From the NCBI RefSeq assembly GCF_030123405.1, contig NZ_CP126110.1, positions 558,001 to 622,000 on the forward strand: a stretch of 64,000 nt of DNA, in the 5' to 3' direction. Under the pieces are notes generated by a model. It was not told the DNA's origin. It searched no databases and was given only the letters and a program-made list of their open reading frames with translations. How positions within the stretch are numbered: position 1 is the first letter of the stretch; each line of letters begins with the position of its first letter. This DNA is from Neobacillus sp. WH10. GTDB taxonomy: Bacteria > Bacillota > Bacilli > Bacillales > Cytobacillaceae. The translations under genes and the position numbers were made by a program. This document shows positions 17,521 through 26,059 of the stretch, piece after piece.

Positions 17521-18195
17521 GTGCTTCAATTTCTATGGGTGATATTTCCTTACTTAATGATTACGATTTTTATTGTCGGGCATATTTACCGTTACAATGT
17601 GGACCAATTGTCATGGACGGCTAAATCAAGTGAATTTTTGGAAAAAAAGACGTTAAAATGGGGAAGCCTGTTTTTTCATATTGGGATCCTGCTTGTTTCT
17701 GTCGGGCATATAGTCGGTCTCTTGGTTCCGAAATCTCTTCTGGAAAGCTTTGGAGTGAGTGAATCTATGTATCACTCTGGTGCTGTGTATGTGGGAGGGT
17801 TCGCCGGGATTATTACTCTGATTGGGATACTCATTCTGATGAATCGCCGGCTAACGAATAAACGTGTGCGGATTACAAGTGATACTAGTGACATTATCAC
17901 ATTGATCCTCATCTTTCTGATTATCATAATTGGAATCTATAATACTGTTATCGGAACCCGGCTCCATCCCGATTTTGATTATCGCGAAACCATTAGTCCA
18001 TGGTTCAGAGGACTGCTCACTTTTGTGCCGGATCCTTCCTTAATGAGAGGGGTGCCTCTTGGTTTTCAGTTGCATATTTTGATCTCGTTCGCCTTGATCG
18101 GAATCTGGCCATTTACTCGGCTTGTCCATGTGTGGAGTGTCCCTCTAACCTATTTCAAGCGGCGCTATATCATTTATCGAAAAAGGGCAGGCTAA
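17521..18195 (+). CDS. narI: Respiratory nitrate reductase gamma subunit NarI (cytochrome b)
   Basis: 224 residues with five membrane helices. Heme b ligand histidines are evident in FHIGILLVSVGHIVGLLVP (about 50-70) and in the last helices LGFQLHILISF and TRLVHVWSVP. It oxidises menaquinol and passes electrons to NarH. The GTG start at 17521 is 3 bases after narJ and preceded by GGAGGAGG. The C-terminus has the usual YFKRRYIIYRKR basic tail. Last gene of the operon. Confidence 0.95.
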   Translation: MLQFLWVIFPYLMITIFIVGHIYRYNVDQLSWTAKSSEFLEKKTLKWGSLFFHIGILLVSVGHIVGLLVPKSLLESFGVSESMYHSGAVYVGGFAGIITLIGILILMNRRLTNKRVRITSDTSDIITLILIFLIIIIGIYNTVIGTRLHPDFDYRETISPWFRGLLTFVPDPSLMRGVPLGFQLHILISFALIGIWPFTRLVHVWSVPLTYFKRRYIIYRKRAG

Positions 18196-18351
18196 GGATT
18201 CCAGATTGCCGCAGTTGAACTTTGAAGCTGACTTAAAAGATCGTTGAAAGACGACTCTTCTGAGTCAGTTTTTTCTCGATTTTTGGTGTTACTTGGAAAT
18301 TAGTGACCCCTAAAAGCTAGTAATCTCCCCTATTCTTTATGTATGTTTTTG

Positions 18352-18377
18352 CCTCCTGCAAATGTAGGAGGTTTTTT
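18352..18377 (+). terminator. Intrinsic terminator downstream of narGHJI
   Basis: CCTCCTGCA / TGTAGGAGG hairpin (one G.U pair) followed by TTTTTTG. A weaker GACTC/GAGTC hairpin with a T-run lies nearer the narI stop, at about 18251-18270. Confidence 0.75.
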
Positions 18378-18630
18378 GTTGTGACATTAGTTGTCCTTAT
18401 TGTTTAGCCATGCTCGGTGACGGAATGAAAGCTAAGGAAGTAGAATGTAATATAAAGACCATGAACATTGTGGGAATTTTAGAATTGGCGATCTAATTCT
18501 TTATCACAAAAGAAATGGGTCGGTCTATTCAGGAGAGTCTTAAAAAAGAGCTATTGAAATAAATATATTTTTTTACGATAAAACCAACCATGGTATGATG
18601 AAGAAAATCTAAAAAGTTTTTTAGAAAAGT
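18378..18630. other. Gene-free stretch with a possible decayed short ORF
   Basis: Between the nar terminator and the ECF promoter I see no intact gene. A short frame beginning ATGCTCGGTGAC near 18410 runs 28 codons, hits TAA, then continues in frame for about 20 codons ending KKELLK-stop near 18561. It may be a remnant of a small gene; I do not recognise it. Nothing else is supported. Confidence 0.3.
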
Positions 18631-18657
18631 GTAGGGGTTTATTAAACAGCATTCGTC
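18631..18657 (+). promoter_or_regulatory. Candidate autoregulated ECF sigma promoter
   Basis: A -10 CGTC at 18654-18657 (CGTCTATTAG context) with GTAGGGG about 16 bases upstream at 18631-18637. CGTC is the usual ECF -10 core in Bacilli. It lies 40 bases before the sigma-factor start, as expected for autoregulation. The -35 is not the standard AAC type. Confidence 0.45.
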
Positions 18658-18696
18658 TATTAGAGTGTTGGACAAAAGAGAAAGGGGGAGAGAACG

Positions 18697-19242
18697 ATTA
18701 GCGACACAGCCTTAATAGAAAAAGTGCTGGAAGGCAATGATCATGCCTTTCGTCTTTTGGTTGAGAAGTACCGCAATGATGTGTTCCGGACTGTCTTTGC
18801 TGTTCTTCGCGATCAAAAGGAAGCGGAAGACGCTGCACAGGAAGTGTTTATGAAAATTTACACCTCTCTCCCTAAATATGAATTCCAAGGTTTTAAAACG
18901 TGGATGACGCGTATTGCCGTTAACCATGCGATAGATGTTAAACGAAAACAGGCAAGACGAAGAGAGGAAGTTGCGGAGGCCCTCGAGCAGCAGGCATTAG
19001 CGACACCGAGGGATAGCGTGGAAAAGGAAATTATTGAGCACGACCGACGCACACTTGTTAGGAAAAAGCTGAATGAAGTACCTGAGAATTACCGTGAAGT
19101 GATCTACGGCTTTTACATAGCGGAAAAAAGCTACCAGCAAATGGCCGAGGAACAAAATGTCCAAGTCAAAACGATTGAGACGAAACTGTACCGGGCTCGA
19201 AGCTGGATGAAAAAGAATTGGAAGGAGGATGATTTTTCATGA
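18697..19242 (+). CDS. ECF-type RNA polymerase sigma factor, apparent ATT start
   Basis: About 181 residues with sigma region 2 (FRTVFAVLRDQKEAEDAAQEVFMKIY, WMTRIAVNHAIDVKR) and region 4 (VPENYREVIYGFYIAEKSYQQMAEE, VKTIETKLYRARSWMKK). The N-terminus expected for the family (M-S-D-T-ALIEKVLEGN) is encoded in frame from ATT at 18697, with GGGGGAG at 18684-18690 six bases upstream and no ATG/GTG/TTG in between. The first conventional start, GTG 18724, has no RBS and would remove the start of region 2. ATT initiation is rare (known in infC) and usually regulatory. The stop overlaps the anti-sigma gene by ATGA. Confidence 0.82.
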   Translation: MSDTALIEKVLEGNDHAFRLLVEKYRNDVFRTVFAVLRDQKEAEDAAQEVFMKIYTSLPKYEFQGFKTWMTRIAVNHAIDVKRKQARRREEVAEALEQQALATPRDSVEKEIIEHDRRTLVRKKLNEVPENYREVIYGFYIAEKSYQQMAEEQNVQVKTIETKLYRARSWMKKNWKEDDFS

Positions 19243-19796
19243 AGCATTACACTTACGATGAATGGCAGCAATACGTTAAAAACGAAATTAATGAAAACAC
19301 CCGAGAGGAACTAGAAAGTCATTTATATACGTGCGACCAATGCCTTGAGGCCTACTTACAAGCAGTCTCAGCAAACGAATCCTCCCTCCCGGTTCTTTCA
19401 AGCGAAAGCAACTTTACAGATCAAGTAATGGCAATGGTAATGCCTTCAACGGTGCCTCACACCGTTACAGATATTAGCACTGTGCCAGCAGTTCCATCGG
19501 TGCCTGACACTGAAGATGTTGACACCGAAGATGATACAAAAGATAACACCCAGAAGTTTAGTGAGATTAAGAAAAAGCGTTTTTATCAGCAGGCGGTGTT
19601 CCATTATATTTTAGCGGCTGCTGCGACGATTTTATTAATGTTTACAGGTGCGTTTCAATCGCTTGTCAGCTATGCAAACTCGTTAGAGAGTCCGCTGAAC
19701 ATTCAGGAAAAAAAGCCTTCAGTGACGGAAGGGGTTATTAATAAAACATTTGCATGGATGGATTCACTAGAAAAAAAGGAGGCAGATAAGAAATGA
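19239..19796 (+). CDS. Zinc-finger (zf-HC2) anti-sigma factor, membrane-anchored
   Basis: 185 residues. The N-terminal anti-sigma zinc domain has H28-x3-C32-x2-C35 (ESHLYTCDQC). An acidic linker (about 75-105, many D/E/T/V) leads to one membrane helix (about 125-145, HYILAAAATILLMFTG) and a short extracytoplasmic tail of about 40 residues. It overlaps the sigma gene by four bases (ATGA), the standard arrangement for co-translated sigma/anti-sigma pairs. It should hold the sigma factor until an envelope signal releases it. The signal is unknown. Confidence 0.85.
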   Translation: MKHYTYDEWQQYVKNEINENTREELESHLYTCDQCLEAYLQAVSANESSLPVLSSESNFTDQVMAMVMPSTVPHTVTDISTVPAVPSVPDTEDVDTEDDTKDNTQKFSEIKKKRFYQQAVFHYILAAAATILLMFTGAFQSLVSYANSLESPLNIQEKKPSVTEGVINKTFAWMDSLEKKEADKK

Positions 19797-20884
19797 AAAA
19801 TTCCACGAAGGCTTTAACACTATCGTTATTTCCCGGCCTCGGTCACATTTATTTTGGAAACATGTTTCGCGGGGTGATGTATTTATTAACGGTCATTGGG
19901 TTGGCGTTTGTAACGGTTATGGCTTTATTTACCCAAAATGAGGAAATAGCAGTCCTGGCCTTTATGGCTGGTATTTCGATCTATTTAATTAGCTTCATTG
20001 ATATGGGTGTACAGATTTCAAAACAAAAGAAGGTACTAACGGAAACAAATCCCGACTACCAGCATTCCAAGGCAGCCCAGGACTCAGAACGTTTTTATAC
20101 GATCGCATTATCGTTTATTCCGGGCCTTGGCCATTTTCAACTTGGATTAATGAATAGAGGCTTAACGCTGCTGGCCACATTTTTTGGCCTAGGTGTCATG
20201 GTTATTTTTATCACGGCACTATCCAACCGTGGAGAATTTCTTGTCTTTTTGGCGGCACTCCCCATCATCTGGGTGTATGGATTTTTTGACGCTGTGCAGC
20301 AGGTAAATAAAAAGCAGCGTGGTGAGGAGCTAGTTGACCGAACGATTTATGAGGATTTTGAAATACGCAGAGAAGACGGTAAGAAAAGTAAGGCAATCGC
20401 GACGTTTCTTGCGATTTTTCCAGGTGCTGGTCACTTGTATATAGGCTTACAGCGGCGAGGCATTCAGCTTATGGCGGCGTTCCTGTTTTCGATTTATATC
20501 TTAGATATTTTACGACTTGGCATCTTCTTGTTTTTAATCCCGATTATCTGGTTTTACAGCTTTTTTGACGCGATGCAAAAGGTTTCGAGGTATGGTGAAG
20601 AAGAGATTGAAGATGTTCCTATTATCTCCTATTTCCTTAATCATCAAAAATGGGTAGGAATCGGGCTTGTCCTCATGGGTCTTTATTATTTGGTAATGAA
20701 CGTCTTAATCCCGGCACTTTCACCAATGTTAAGAAGGATTATTGATATAGATATCTCATATTGGATGCAAGTCTACTTCCAGCCATACCTTCAGACCGGA
20801 CTTGTTTGTGTGCTGTTAATCGGCGGTGGGATTAAGCTTTTATCCGGAAGTAAACAAAAAAGGGAGGCGGAGAATCATGAATAA
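19793..20884 (+). CDS. Multi-pass membrane protein with three PGxGH repeats
   Basis: 363 residues. The motif PG-L/A-GH followed by a short amphipathic stretch and a long hydrophobic pair occurs three times: FPGLGHIYFGNMFRGVMYL (about 14-32), IPGLGHFQLGLMNRGLTLL (about 104-122) and FPGAGHLYIGLQRRGIQLM (about 206-224). Each is followed by an IWFYSFFDAMQ-like end. It looks like a triplicated TM2-like helical hairpin module, then a fourth hydrophobic region near the C-terminus. It overlaps the anti-sigma gene by ATGA, so it is part of the ECF regulon. I know no function for it; a membrane-stress role is inference. Confidence 0.8.
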   Translation: MKNSTKALTLSLFPGLGHIYFGNMFRGVMYLLTVIGLAFVTVMALFTQNEEIAVLAFMAGISIYLISFIDMGVQISKQKKVLTETNPDYQHSKAAQDSERFYTIALSFIPGLGHFQLGLMNRGLTLLATFFGLGVMVIFITALSNRGEFLVFLAALPIIWVYGFFDAVQQVNKKQRGEELVDRTIYEDFEIRREDGKKSKAIATFLAIFPGAGHLYIGLQRRGIQLMAAFLFSIYILDILRLGIFLFLIPIIWFYSFFDAMQKVSRYGEEEIEDVPIISYFLNHQKWVGIGLVLMGLYYLVMNVLIPALSPMLRRIIDIDISYWMQVYFQPYLQTGLVCVLLIGGGIKLLSGSKQKREAENHE

Positions 20885-20972
20885 GTGGGGAAAAGTGATA
20901 GCAGGACTGGCTATAATCGGAGCCGGGATTGGCTTCCTTTTTAGAAAAAGAAAGGGAGGAGAAGGAGCATGA
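20877..20972 (+). CDS. 31-residue single-TM peptide in the ECF operon
   Basis: A short frame (MNKWGKVIAGLAIIGAGIGF, then LFRKRKGGEGA) with one glycine-rich hydrophobic helix and a basic tail. It overlaps the preceding gene by 8 bases and the following gene by ATGA at 20969, and is preceded by GGGAGGCGGAG. Such tight nesting argues for a real translated gene. Function unknown; it could be a small regulator of its membrane neighbours. Confidence 0.68.
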   Translation: MNKWGKVIAGLAIIGAGIGFLFRKRKGGEGA

Positions 20973-21889
20973 GAACATGGCGTGTTGGGACGTTTTCGAT
21001 GGGGGCCTCGCTCTTGTTTCTTGGCCTCTTCCTTTTCTTTTCAAAGTTTTTGGACTTAAATCTTGTTCAAATTATGACAGCGTGGTGGCCGCTTTTATTA
21101 ATAGTCTTGGGAATTGAAATTCTTCTTTATTTGTTTCTCTCACGTCAGGAAAAACCAATGTTAAAATATGATTTTTTGAGTATTATCTTTGTTGGAGTGA
21201 TCGGCATGGTTGGAATTGGCTTTGCTGTCTTAAACACAACAGGTTTAATTAACAAAGTAGAAGAGGTAATGGCACGGGAGGAGCGCTCGTTTGACCTGCC
21301 TGCTTATTCCTACCAAATGGATGACAGTATTAAACGAGTGGTGGTCAGAACAGTTGGCTATGACATGACAATTGAAGCGACAGAGGAGAAGGAAGTCTCA
21401 ATGTTTGGCACATATCGGGTGCAAACGGGGAAAAAAGAGAAGCTGTTGAAAAGTGCGGATGATATTATTGCAGCAAACAAAAAGGGAGATACGCTTTATT
21501 TAAATGTAAAGATGCTGCCAAACGAGGTTGGGCCGTTTGATTCGCAGGGAATTATAGCAGGAACCATACTTGTGCCGAAGGATGTAAAGCTTGAGGTAAT
21601 CGGAAATAATAATTCTTTAACCTTAAAACCGCGTACGCTTGCGAACGACTGGAATATTGAGAGTGCCTCATCTATTGTGGTTGATGTTACGGAAAACAGT
21701 AATTTGAAGGTAGCCGCTGTTGGTGTGGAGAATGTAAGCGGGAAAGATGGCGAGTGGCAGGTGTCAGGGAAAGAGAATGCTGAGGGTGCAGATTATGATG
21801 GAAGAAAAAATGCTGTTTATCAATCAGGTGAAGGTAAATACCGTATTAATATCGCAAACGCTTATGATGTCAGCTTAAACACGAATTAA
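20969..21889 (+). CDS. LiaF-like membrane protein with C-terminal toast-rack-like domain
   Basis: 306 residues. The N-terminal two helices and the motif AWWPLLLIVLGIEILLYL (about 33-50) are the LiaI/LiaF-like membrane module (DUF5668 type), and a third helix lies at about 66-87. The rest (about 105-306) is a beta-rich extracytoplasmic domain with repeating VxVxxxGYDMTIEA, LEVIGNNNSLTLKP and ASSIVVDVTEN strands, similar in style to DUF4097/toast-rack domains. Last gene of the ECF operon. Probably an envelope-stress sensor or modulator; this is inference from domain type and context. Confidence 0.75.
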   Translation: MRTWRVGTFSMGASLLFLGLFLFFSKFLDLNLVQIMTAWWPLLLIVLGIEILLYLFLSRQEKPMLKYDFLSIIFVGVIGMVGIGFAVLNTTGLINKVEEVMAREERSFDLPAYSYQMDDSIKRVVVRTVGYDMTIEATEEKEVSMFGTYRVQTGKKEKLLKSADDIIAANKKGDTLYLNVKMLPNEVGPFDSQGIIAGTILVPKDVKLEVIGNNNSLTLKPRTLANDWNIESASSIVVDVTENSNLKVAAVGVENVSGKDGEWQVSGKENAEGADYDGRKNAVYQSGEGKYRINIANAYDVSLNTN

Positions 21890-22325
21890 TAAATTTTTCT
21901 TCTCTTATTTTTTGCAAAAAAATAAAAAGTGGTTATGATAGTAGAGGGACGTTCAGGGAGATACTAATTCTTATCCCCCATTTACTGGCGGAATAAATCT
22001 CCACTTCAAGACTTTGTAGTACTAATAAGGATAGGTGGAGTTCAACTGCCCGTAAAAGCTCGATTAGTGAGATACTCTGAAACTTGCCGATTCGCTTTTC
22101 ATAGGCATAGTTAAACCAATCGGGTTTGTACTTTCCCTTTATCGAGGCGGCGGCCTTGATATTATTAACAGTAGAGCGTGACTAATAATCAGCAGGAGAT
22201 GGAGAGAATTCCCACTGATTGGAGGTTCACCTTATGGCTTGTCAATATGTTTGTAAGTAATGATGATAATTGGTAGAATATAGAATTGACAAAGCCATGT
22301 TATTTAAAAAAATAGGATGATGATG
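21890..22325. other. Gene-free stretch, possible structured RNA or mobile-element remnant
   Basis: No credible open reading frame. The stretch contains several complementary segments: CTCCAC (about 21999-22004) with GTGGAG (about 22035-22040), and AATCAG with CTGATT at about 22187-22220. The block from GGAGATACTAATTC near 21957 to TTGGAGGTTCACC near 22231 has GC content closer to coding or structured RNA than to its AT-rich flanks. TTGACA at 22287-22292 could be a -35 for dgkB. I cannot assign the block. Confidence 0.35.
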
Positions 22326-23267
22326 ATGAAAAGAGCAAGACTGATTTACAATCCTACATCAGGACGAGAAGTTCTGAAACGGAATCTCCCGGAAATCCTT
22401 GAAAAATTAGAGGTTGCCGGATATGAAGCATCTTGTCATGCTACGACGGGTGCGGGTGATGCCACGAAGGCAGCACGATTAGCCGTCGAGCGCCAGTATG
22501 ATATTGTCATTGCGGCTGGCGGCGATGGAACGATTCATGAGGTCGTAAATGGCATAGCTGAGCAGGAGTACCGTCCAAAATTAGGAATTATTCCAGCCGG
22601 CACAACGAATGATTTTGCCCGAGCTCTTCATATTCCCAGAGATGTTGGGGCTGCTGTGGATATTATCACGAAGGGAGAATTAATCCCTGTAGATATTGGC
22701 CGTATTAATGATCGATATTTTATTAATATTGCAGGCGGCGGCAGAATGACCGAGCTTACATACGAAGTGCCCAGTAAGTTAAAAACGATGCTCGGACAGC
22801 TTGCCTACTATTTAAAAGGGATTGAAATGCTTCCTTCGATTAAAGCCTCGGATCTTAAGATTGAATATGACGGAAAGCTTTTTGAAGGAGAAGCGATGAT
22901 GTTTTTGGTCGGGCTGACCAATTCGATTGGCGGATTTGAAAAGCTTGCACCTGATGCATCCATTAACGATGGATTGTTTTCCCTTTTAATTTTGAAAAAA
23001 GTAAATCTTGCCGAGTTTACCCGGATTGCAACGTTAGCGATTCGCGGTGAGCATGTGAATGACTCGAATGTCATTTACACACAGGCAAATCGAATTAAAG
23101 TTTATTCCGATGAAAAAGTGCAGCTAAATTTAGACGGAGAATTCGGCGGCTTGCTGCCTGCGGAGTTTGAAAATCTATACCGACATTTAGAAGTGTTTGT
23201 CCCCTTTGATAACATTCGCCCAAATGACCGGCCGACAGATTGGGAGTCGGGAAAAAGATATAGCTAA
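22326..23267 (+). CDS. dgkB: Diacylglycerol kinase DgkB
   Basis: 313 residues. Recognised by the RARLIYNPTSGRE start, the ATP-binding AAGGDGTIHEVVNGI motif (about 61-75), GIIPAGTTNDFARAL (about 87-101) and the IAGGGRMTEL segment. It phosphorylates diacylglycerol to phosphatidic acid, recycling DAG released by lipoteichoic acid synthesis. Four consecutive ATG codons (22317-22328) open the frame; the last, followed by KRARLIYNP, matches the family N-terminus and has AGG 9 bases upstream. In B. subtilis dgkB is followed by rlmCD; here about 13 kb separates them. Confidence 0.93.
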   Translation: MKRARLIYNPTSGREVLKRNLPEILEKLEVAGYEASCHATTGAGDATKAARLAVERQYDIVIAAGGDGTIHEVVNGIAEQEYRPKLGIIPAGTTNDFARALHIPRDVGAAVDIITKGELIPVDIGRINDRYFINIAGGGRMTELTYEVPSKLKTMLGQLAYYLKGIEMLPSIKASDLKIEYDGKLFEGEAMMFLVGLTNSIGGFEKLAPDASINDGLFSLLILKKVNLAEFTRIATLAIRGEHVNDSNVIYTQANRIKVYSDEKVQLNLDGEFGGLLPAEFENLYRHLEVFVPFDNIRPNDRPTDWESGKRYS

Positions 23268-23319
23268 GAAAAAGCCCGTTCACTTTAGGTGAAGGGTTCA
23301 ATTTTCGGGTGTATAAGTA

Positions 23320-23353
23320 TAAAATAGCGTGTGAATTGACTCACGCTATTTTT
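23320..23353 (+). terminator. Intrinsic terminator after dgkB, leader of second array
   Basis: AAATAGCGTG / CACGCTATTT hairpin followed by TTTCTTTTTTT. It is nearly identical to 5199-5231, including flanking TTTTCGGGTG and the downstream GAAATGACACACTTT. Confidence 0.85.
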
Positions 23354-23453
23354 CTTTTTTTACAAAGGGATATTCCAATTTTTTAGGTTTATTGGGATTT
23401 GAAATGACACACTTTACTTACAGTGACAATACTTGTTGTACAGTAAGAATATG

Positions 23454-23609
23454 TTGTCAATTATATGCCACGCATTCGGACAACCCCAGGTAATTTCCTG
23501 TTTGACCTGTCCGAATGAGCCACGCATTCGGACAACCAAAGGCAAAATTCTGCATGACCTGTCCGAATAAGCCACAAATTCGGGCTACCAGCGGGCAAAT
23601 CCACATAAT
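23454..23609. repeat. Three-unit 52-bp palindromic array (family A, second locus)
   Basis: Three units of 52 bases related to 5385-5904. The middle one (23506-23557) is intact, with GTCCGAAT and ATTCGGAC arms around GAGCCACGC. The first lacks a good left arm and the third has a degenerate right arm. About 150 bases of leader upstream are shared with the first locus. Confidence 0.85.
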
Positions 23610-23705
23610 GATCAGCTACGGATTATCGGCTGTTTTTTCTTATTGCAATATCGTGTGCTTCAATTGAAATAAGGAATTTGATTGTAATTAGTCCATATAA
23701 CTACT

Positions 23706-23750
23706 AAAAATGGCGTGCTAAAACTGTAATCAGTTTTACACGCCATTTTC
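23706..23750. terminator. Long perfect hairpin, probable bidirectional terminator
   Basis: AAAATGGCGTG plus TAAAACTG pair with CAGTTTTA plus CACGCCATTTT, giving about 20 bp of stem with one internal mismatch and a four-base loop. It lies between the repeat locus and the 3' end of the GlnL-like gene. Confidence 0.75.
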
Positions 23751-23871
23751 TATGTCATTTAGCTGTTTTGCACTTAAAAACGGAACTCTTCATTCTCTAG
23801 GAGCGGGCTTTTTTCTATAGATTAAATAGTAAACTGTCAATCTCTAGCGCTTTTCTACGTTGACAGGCCGG

Positions 23872-24786
23872 TTAACTTTTTGCTTCTAAATAAAGAGCTT
23901 GAATAAATTTTTTAATATTAATCCGACAATGACCGTATTCGTCTTGGATTTTGCCTTCAAGTTCGAACATTTTCATTCGGACTTGAGTATAGTCAAAGAA
24001 ACTGGATGAATAATGTTCAAACTTTGGATTGCTGTAATCGGTAAGCCCAAGTGAAGCAATACCCTGAAGTGCTTGATGGATGGCACGGCGGATACGCTGC
24101 TCAACCGCTTTTATTTCTTTTTTAAGCTCCTGTTGCGGAGAGGAGTGTCCAAGACGTTTATCAACTACTTTTTCATATAAATCCTTTAGAGACGGTGTTT
24201 CACGTACCCCGCCTTTTTCTAATTGTGATAATATCGCTAAAATATCAAGCAGATCCTTACAACCACTCTCTCCAATAATACCAAGCTCATACAGGATGTT
24301 CTTTCCAGATTGAATAATTGGATTTTGAGTCGAGTGTTTAAGTCTTTCAGGACTTTTCTTTTGCGAATGGTTTGTTAAAAAGCTTAATGATTTTTGAATG
24401 TCTGTTAGCGATTTTTCTAGTTGCAGTTGATTGGATACCTTCTTTAAGATGTTGACGACTTCACAACGGTTAATTGGCTTTGTAATATAGTGATCAACCC
24501 CTAACGAATAGGCTTCACCAATCATATCCTTTGTTTCAACCTGGGAAATCATAATAATTTTTCCACGGAAGAAAGGAGCAATTTCCCTAATCGTTTCAAT
24601 TCCATCACGGTTTGGCATTAGTAAGTCGATTATCAGGATGTCTATTCCTTGTTCAGCAAGAATATCTGCATAAACCTCAGAACCATCCACTGCCTCTCCT
24701 GCTACGGTCCCCAATTCTTCTTCTTCAATAATATTAGAAAGCATTACCCGAATCGTGGGGGAATCATCGACAATTAGAAATTTCAA
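23872..24786 (-). CDS. GlnL/YcbB-type response regulator
   Basis: About 304 residues. The receiver domain has a VDDSPTIR start, phospho-acceptor Asp in ILIIDLLMPNRDG and K in HYITKPINR. The C-terminal region (about 170-300) is the YcbB-type helical output domain (AVEQRIRRAIHQALQGIASL), not a LuxR or OmpR HTH. B. subtilis GlnL uses this architecture to control glutamine utilisation. The TTG start at 24786 has AGAGAGG 9 bases upstream; an ATG at 24793-24795 sits directly on that RBS. It overlaps the kinase gene by about 20 bases. Divergent orientation from the dcu operon suggests the target is C4-dicarboxylate transport. Confidence 0.83.
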   Translation of the reverse strand: MKFLIVDDSPTIRVMLSNIIEEEELGTVAGEAVDGSEVYADILAEQGIDILIIDLLMPNRDGIETIREIAPFFRGKIIMISQVETKDMIGEAYSLGVDHYITKPINRCEVVNILKKVSNQLQLEKSLTDIQKSLSFLTNHSQKKSPERLKHSTQNPIIQSGKNILYELGIIGESGCKDLLDILAILSQLEKGGVRETPSLKDLYEKVVDKRLGHSSPQQELKKEIKAVEQRIRRAIHQALQGIASLGLTDYSNPKFEHYSSSFFDYTQVRMKMFELEGKIQDEYGHCRINIKKFIQALYLEAKS

Positions 24787-26059
24787 AACTATCATCCTCT
24801 CTCTCTGTTAAACTTGCGACCGGAAGAAGTATTTCAAAACTGGTTCTGTTTATCTCATTTGTATCTAAAAGATTGAGCTCTCCTCCGATATTTTCAATCA
24901 CATTTTTTATGTATGATAAGCCAATCCCATTTGAGGCTATCCCCATTTGGTCGAATTTAGTGGTAAAGCCTGGTTCAAAAATGAATGGTTTATTTTTCTC
25001 AGAAATTCCCGGGCCGTTATCACTTACAATGATGTGGATCATTTCATTGACTCGGCCAACTGTCAGCTCCACATTTCCTTTTTCGTTTATTGCTTCGACA
25101 GCATTAGAAACTAGATTGTTAATAAGTGAAAAAAGAATAACCGTCCGGTAAAAGGGATGGGCTCCCAAAATAGTTACTTTGTAGTCAATGGATTTTTCGA
25201 GCATTTCCCCGTAACGTTTATTAGCTGTAATAATTACTTCAATTATTTCTTTCATGTCCATATAGTCACTTAAGTTTTCTTTAACCATTAATTTTGATAA
25301 TCCCGCATAGATCCGTTGATTATCTTTTTTAATTTCATGCATTTGGCCGGCTATTTTCAGTGCAGTTTGAGCTGAATTATGGTGTAATCCCTTTAAATCT
25401 CGATAAAGCCCATAACATGCACTTGTTAGTTCCTCCGCATTCTTAGTTGATTTCTTCAATTGAAACATTTCTACATATAAATTTGAAATTAATAATAAAA
25501 TTTGCTCGTTTCGCTTTCGCTGCTGTTCTTCTGCTAATCTTGTTTCTCTTACGATAAGAATATTATAAAAGCCGAGGACGAAGAAGCTGCGGATAATCGC
25601 AATTCCGCCAATAATCACGAAGGTATGGACAGTTATTGGCATATGCGAAGTAAAGTAACGGCAGGTTATTTCGGCTATACTGGCAATGATCTCGATTATG
25701 GCACCGAACAAGCCAATGAAAAATGGTTCATCATGCCAACTATTCACTTTGAAAAGATGAAAAAGTATGGCGAAAATCAAGTAATAAAAAAAGACAGGAA
25801 AATATAAATAAAAGGCGTCAAGAAACTGAAAGGAGTCGATTTGGAATCCATACAAGAAAATACGGAAGAGAACCACTGCAATTCCTGCCAATAGTCCAGA
25901 GAGAATGGGATGAATTTTGCGAGAGAATAATAAAAAAAAGAAAAAAACTGGTGTTCCCAAACTAACCCTAATATCCCCCTCAGTCGGATAAAACTTCAAC
26001 TCACCAGCTATTGGAACCACGATAAATAACATTAAATAGGCTACTAATTTTTCGCGCAC
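24764..26059 (-). CDS. GlnK/DcuS-like membrane sensor histidine kinase
   Basis: 431 residues. The N-terminal half has about six hydrophobic segments (1-180) and no obvious periplasmic domain. A coiled region (about 180-240) leads to a phospho-acceptor region GQMHEIKKDNQRIYAGL (His near 245), then an HATPase with NNLVSNAVEAI (N-box), SDNGPGI and NGIGLSYIKNVIENIGG. Architecture is that of B. subtilis GlnK (YcbA). GTG start preceded by GGAAGTG. With the GlnL-like gene it forms a two-component system divergent from dcu-aspA-sdhCAB. Sensing of C4-dicarboxylate or amino acid is inference from position. Confidence 0.85.
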   Translation of the reverse strand: MREKLVAYLMLFIVVPIAGELKFYPTEGDIRVSLGTPVFFFFLLFSRKIHPILSGLLAGIAVVLFRIFLYGFQIDSFQFLDAFYLYFPVFFYYLIFAILFHLFKVNSWHDEPFFIGLFGAIIEIIASIAEITCRYFTSHMPITVHTFVIIGGIAIIRSFFVLGFYNILIVRETRLAEEQQRKRNEQILLLISNLYVEMFQLKKSTKNAEELTSACYGLYRDLKGLHHNSAQTALKIAGQMHEIKKDNQRIYAGLSKLMVKENLSDYMDMKEIIEVIITANKRYGEMLEKSIDYKVTILGAHPFYRTVILFSLINNLVSNAVEAINEKGNVELTVGRVNEMIHIIVSDNGPGISEKNKPFIFEPGFTTKFDQMGIASNGIGLSYIKNVIENIGGELNLLDTNEINRTSFEILLPVASLTEREDDSFEISNCR

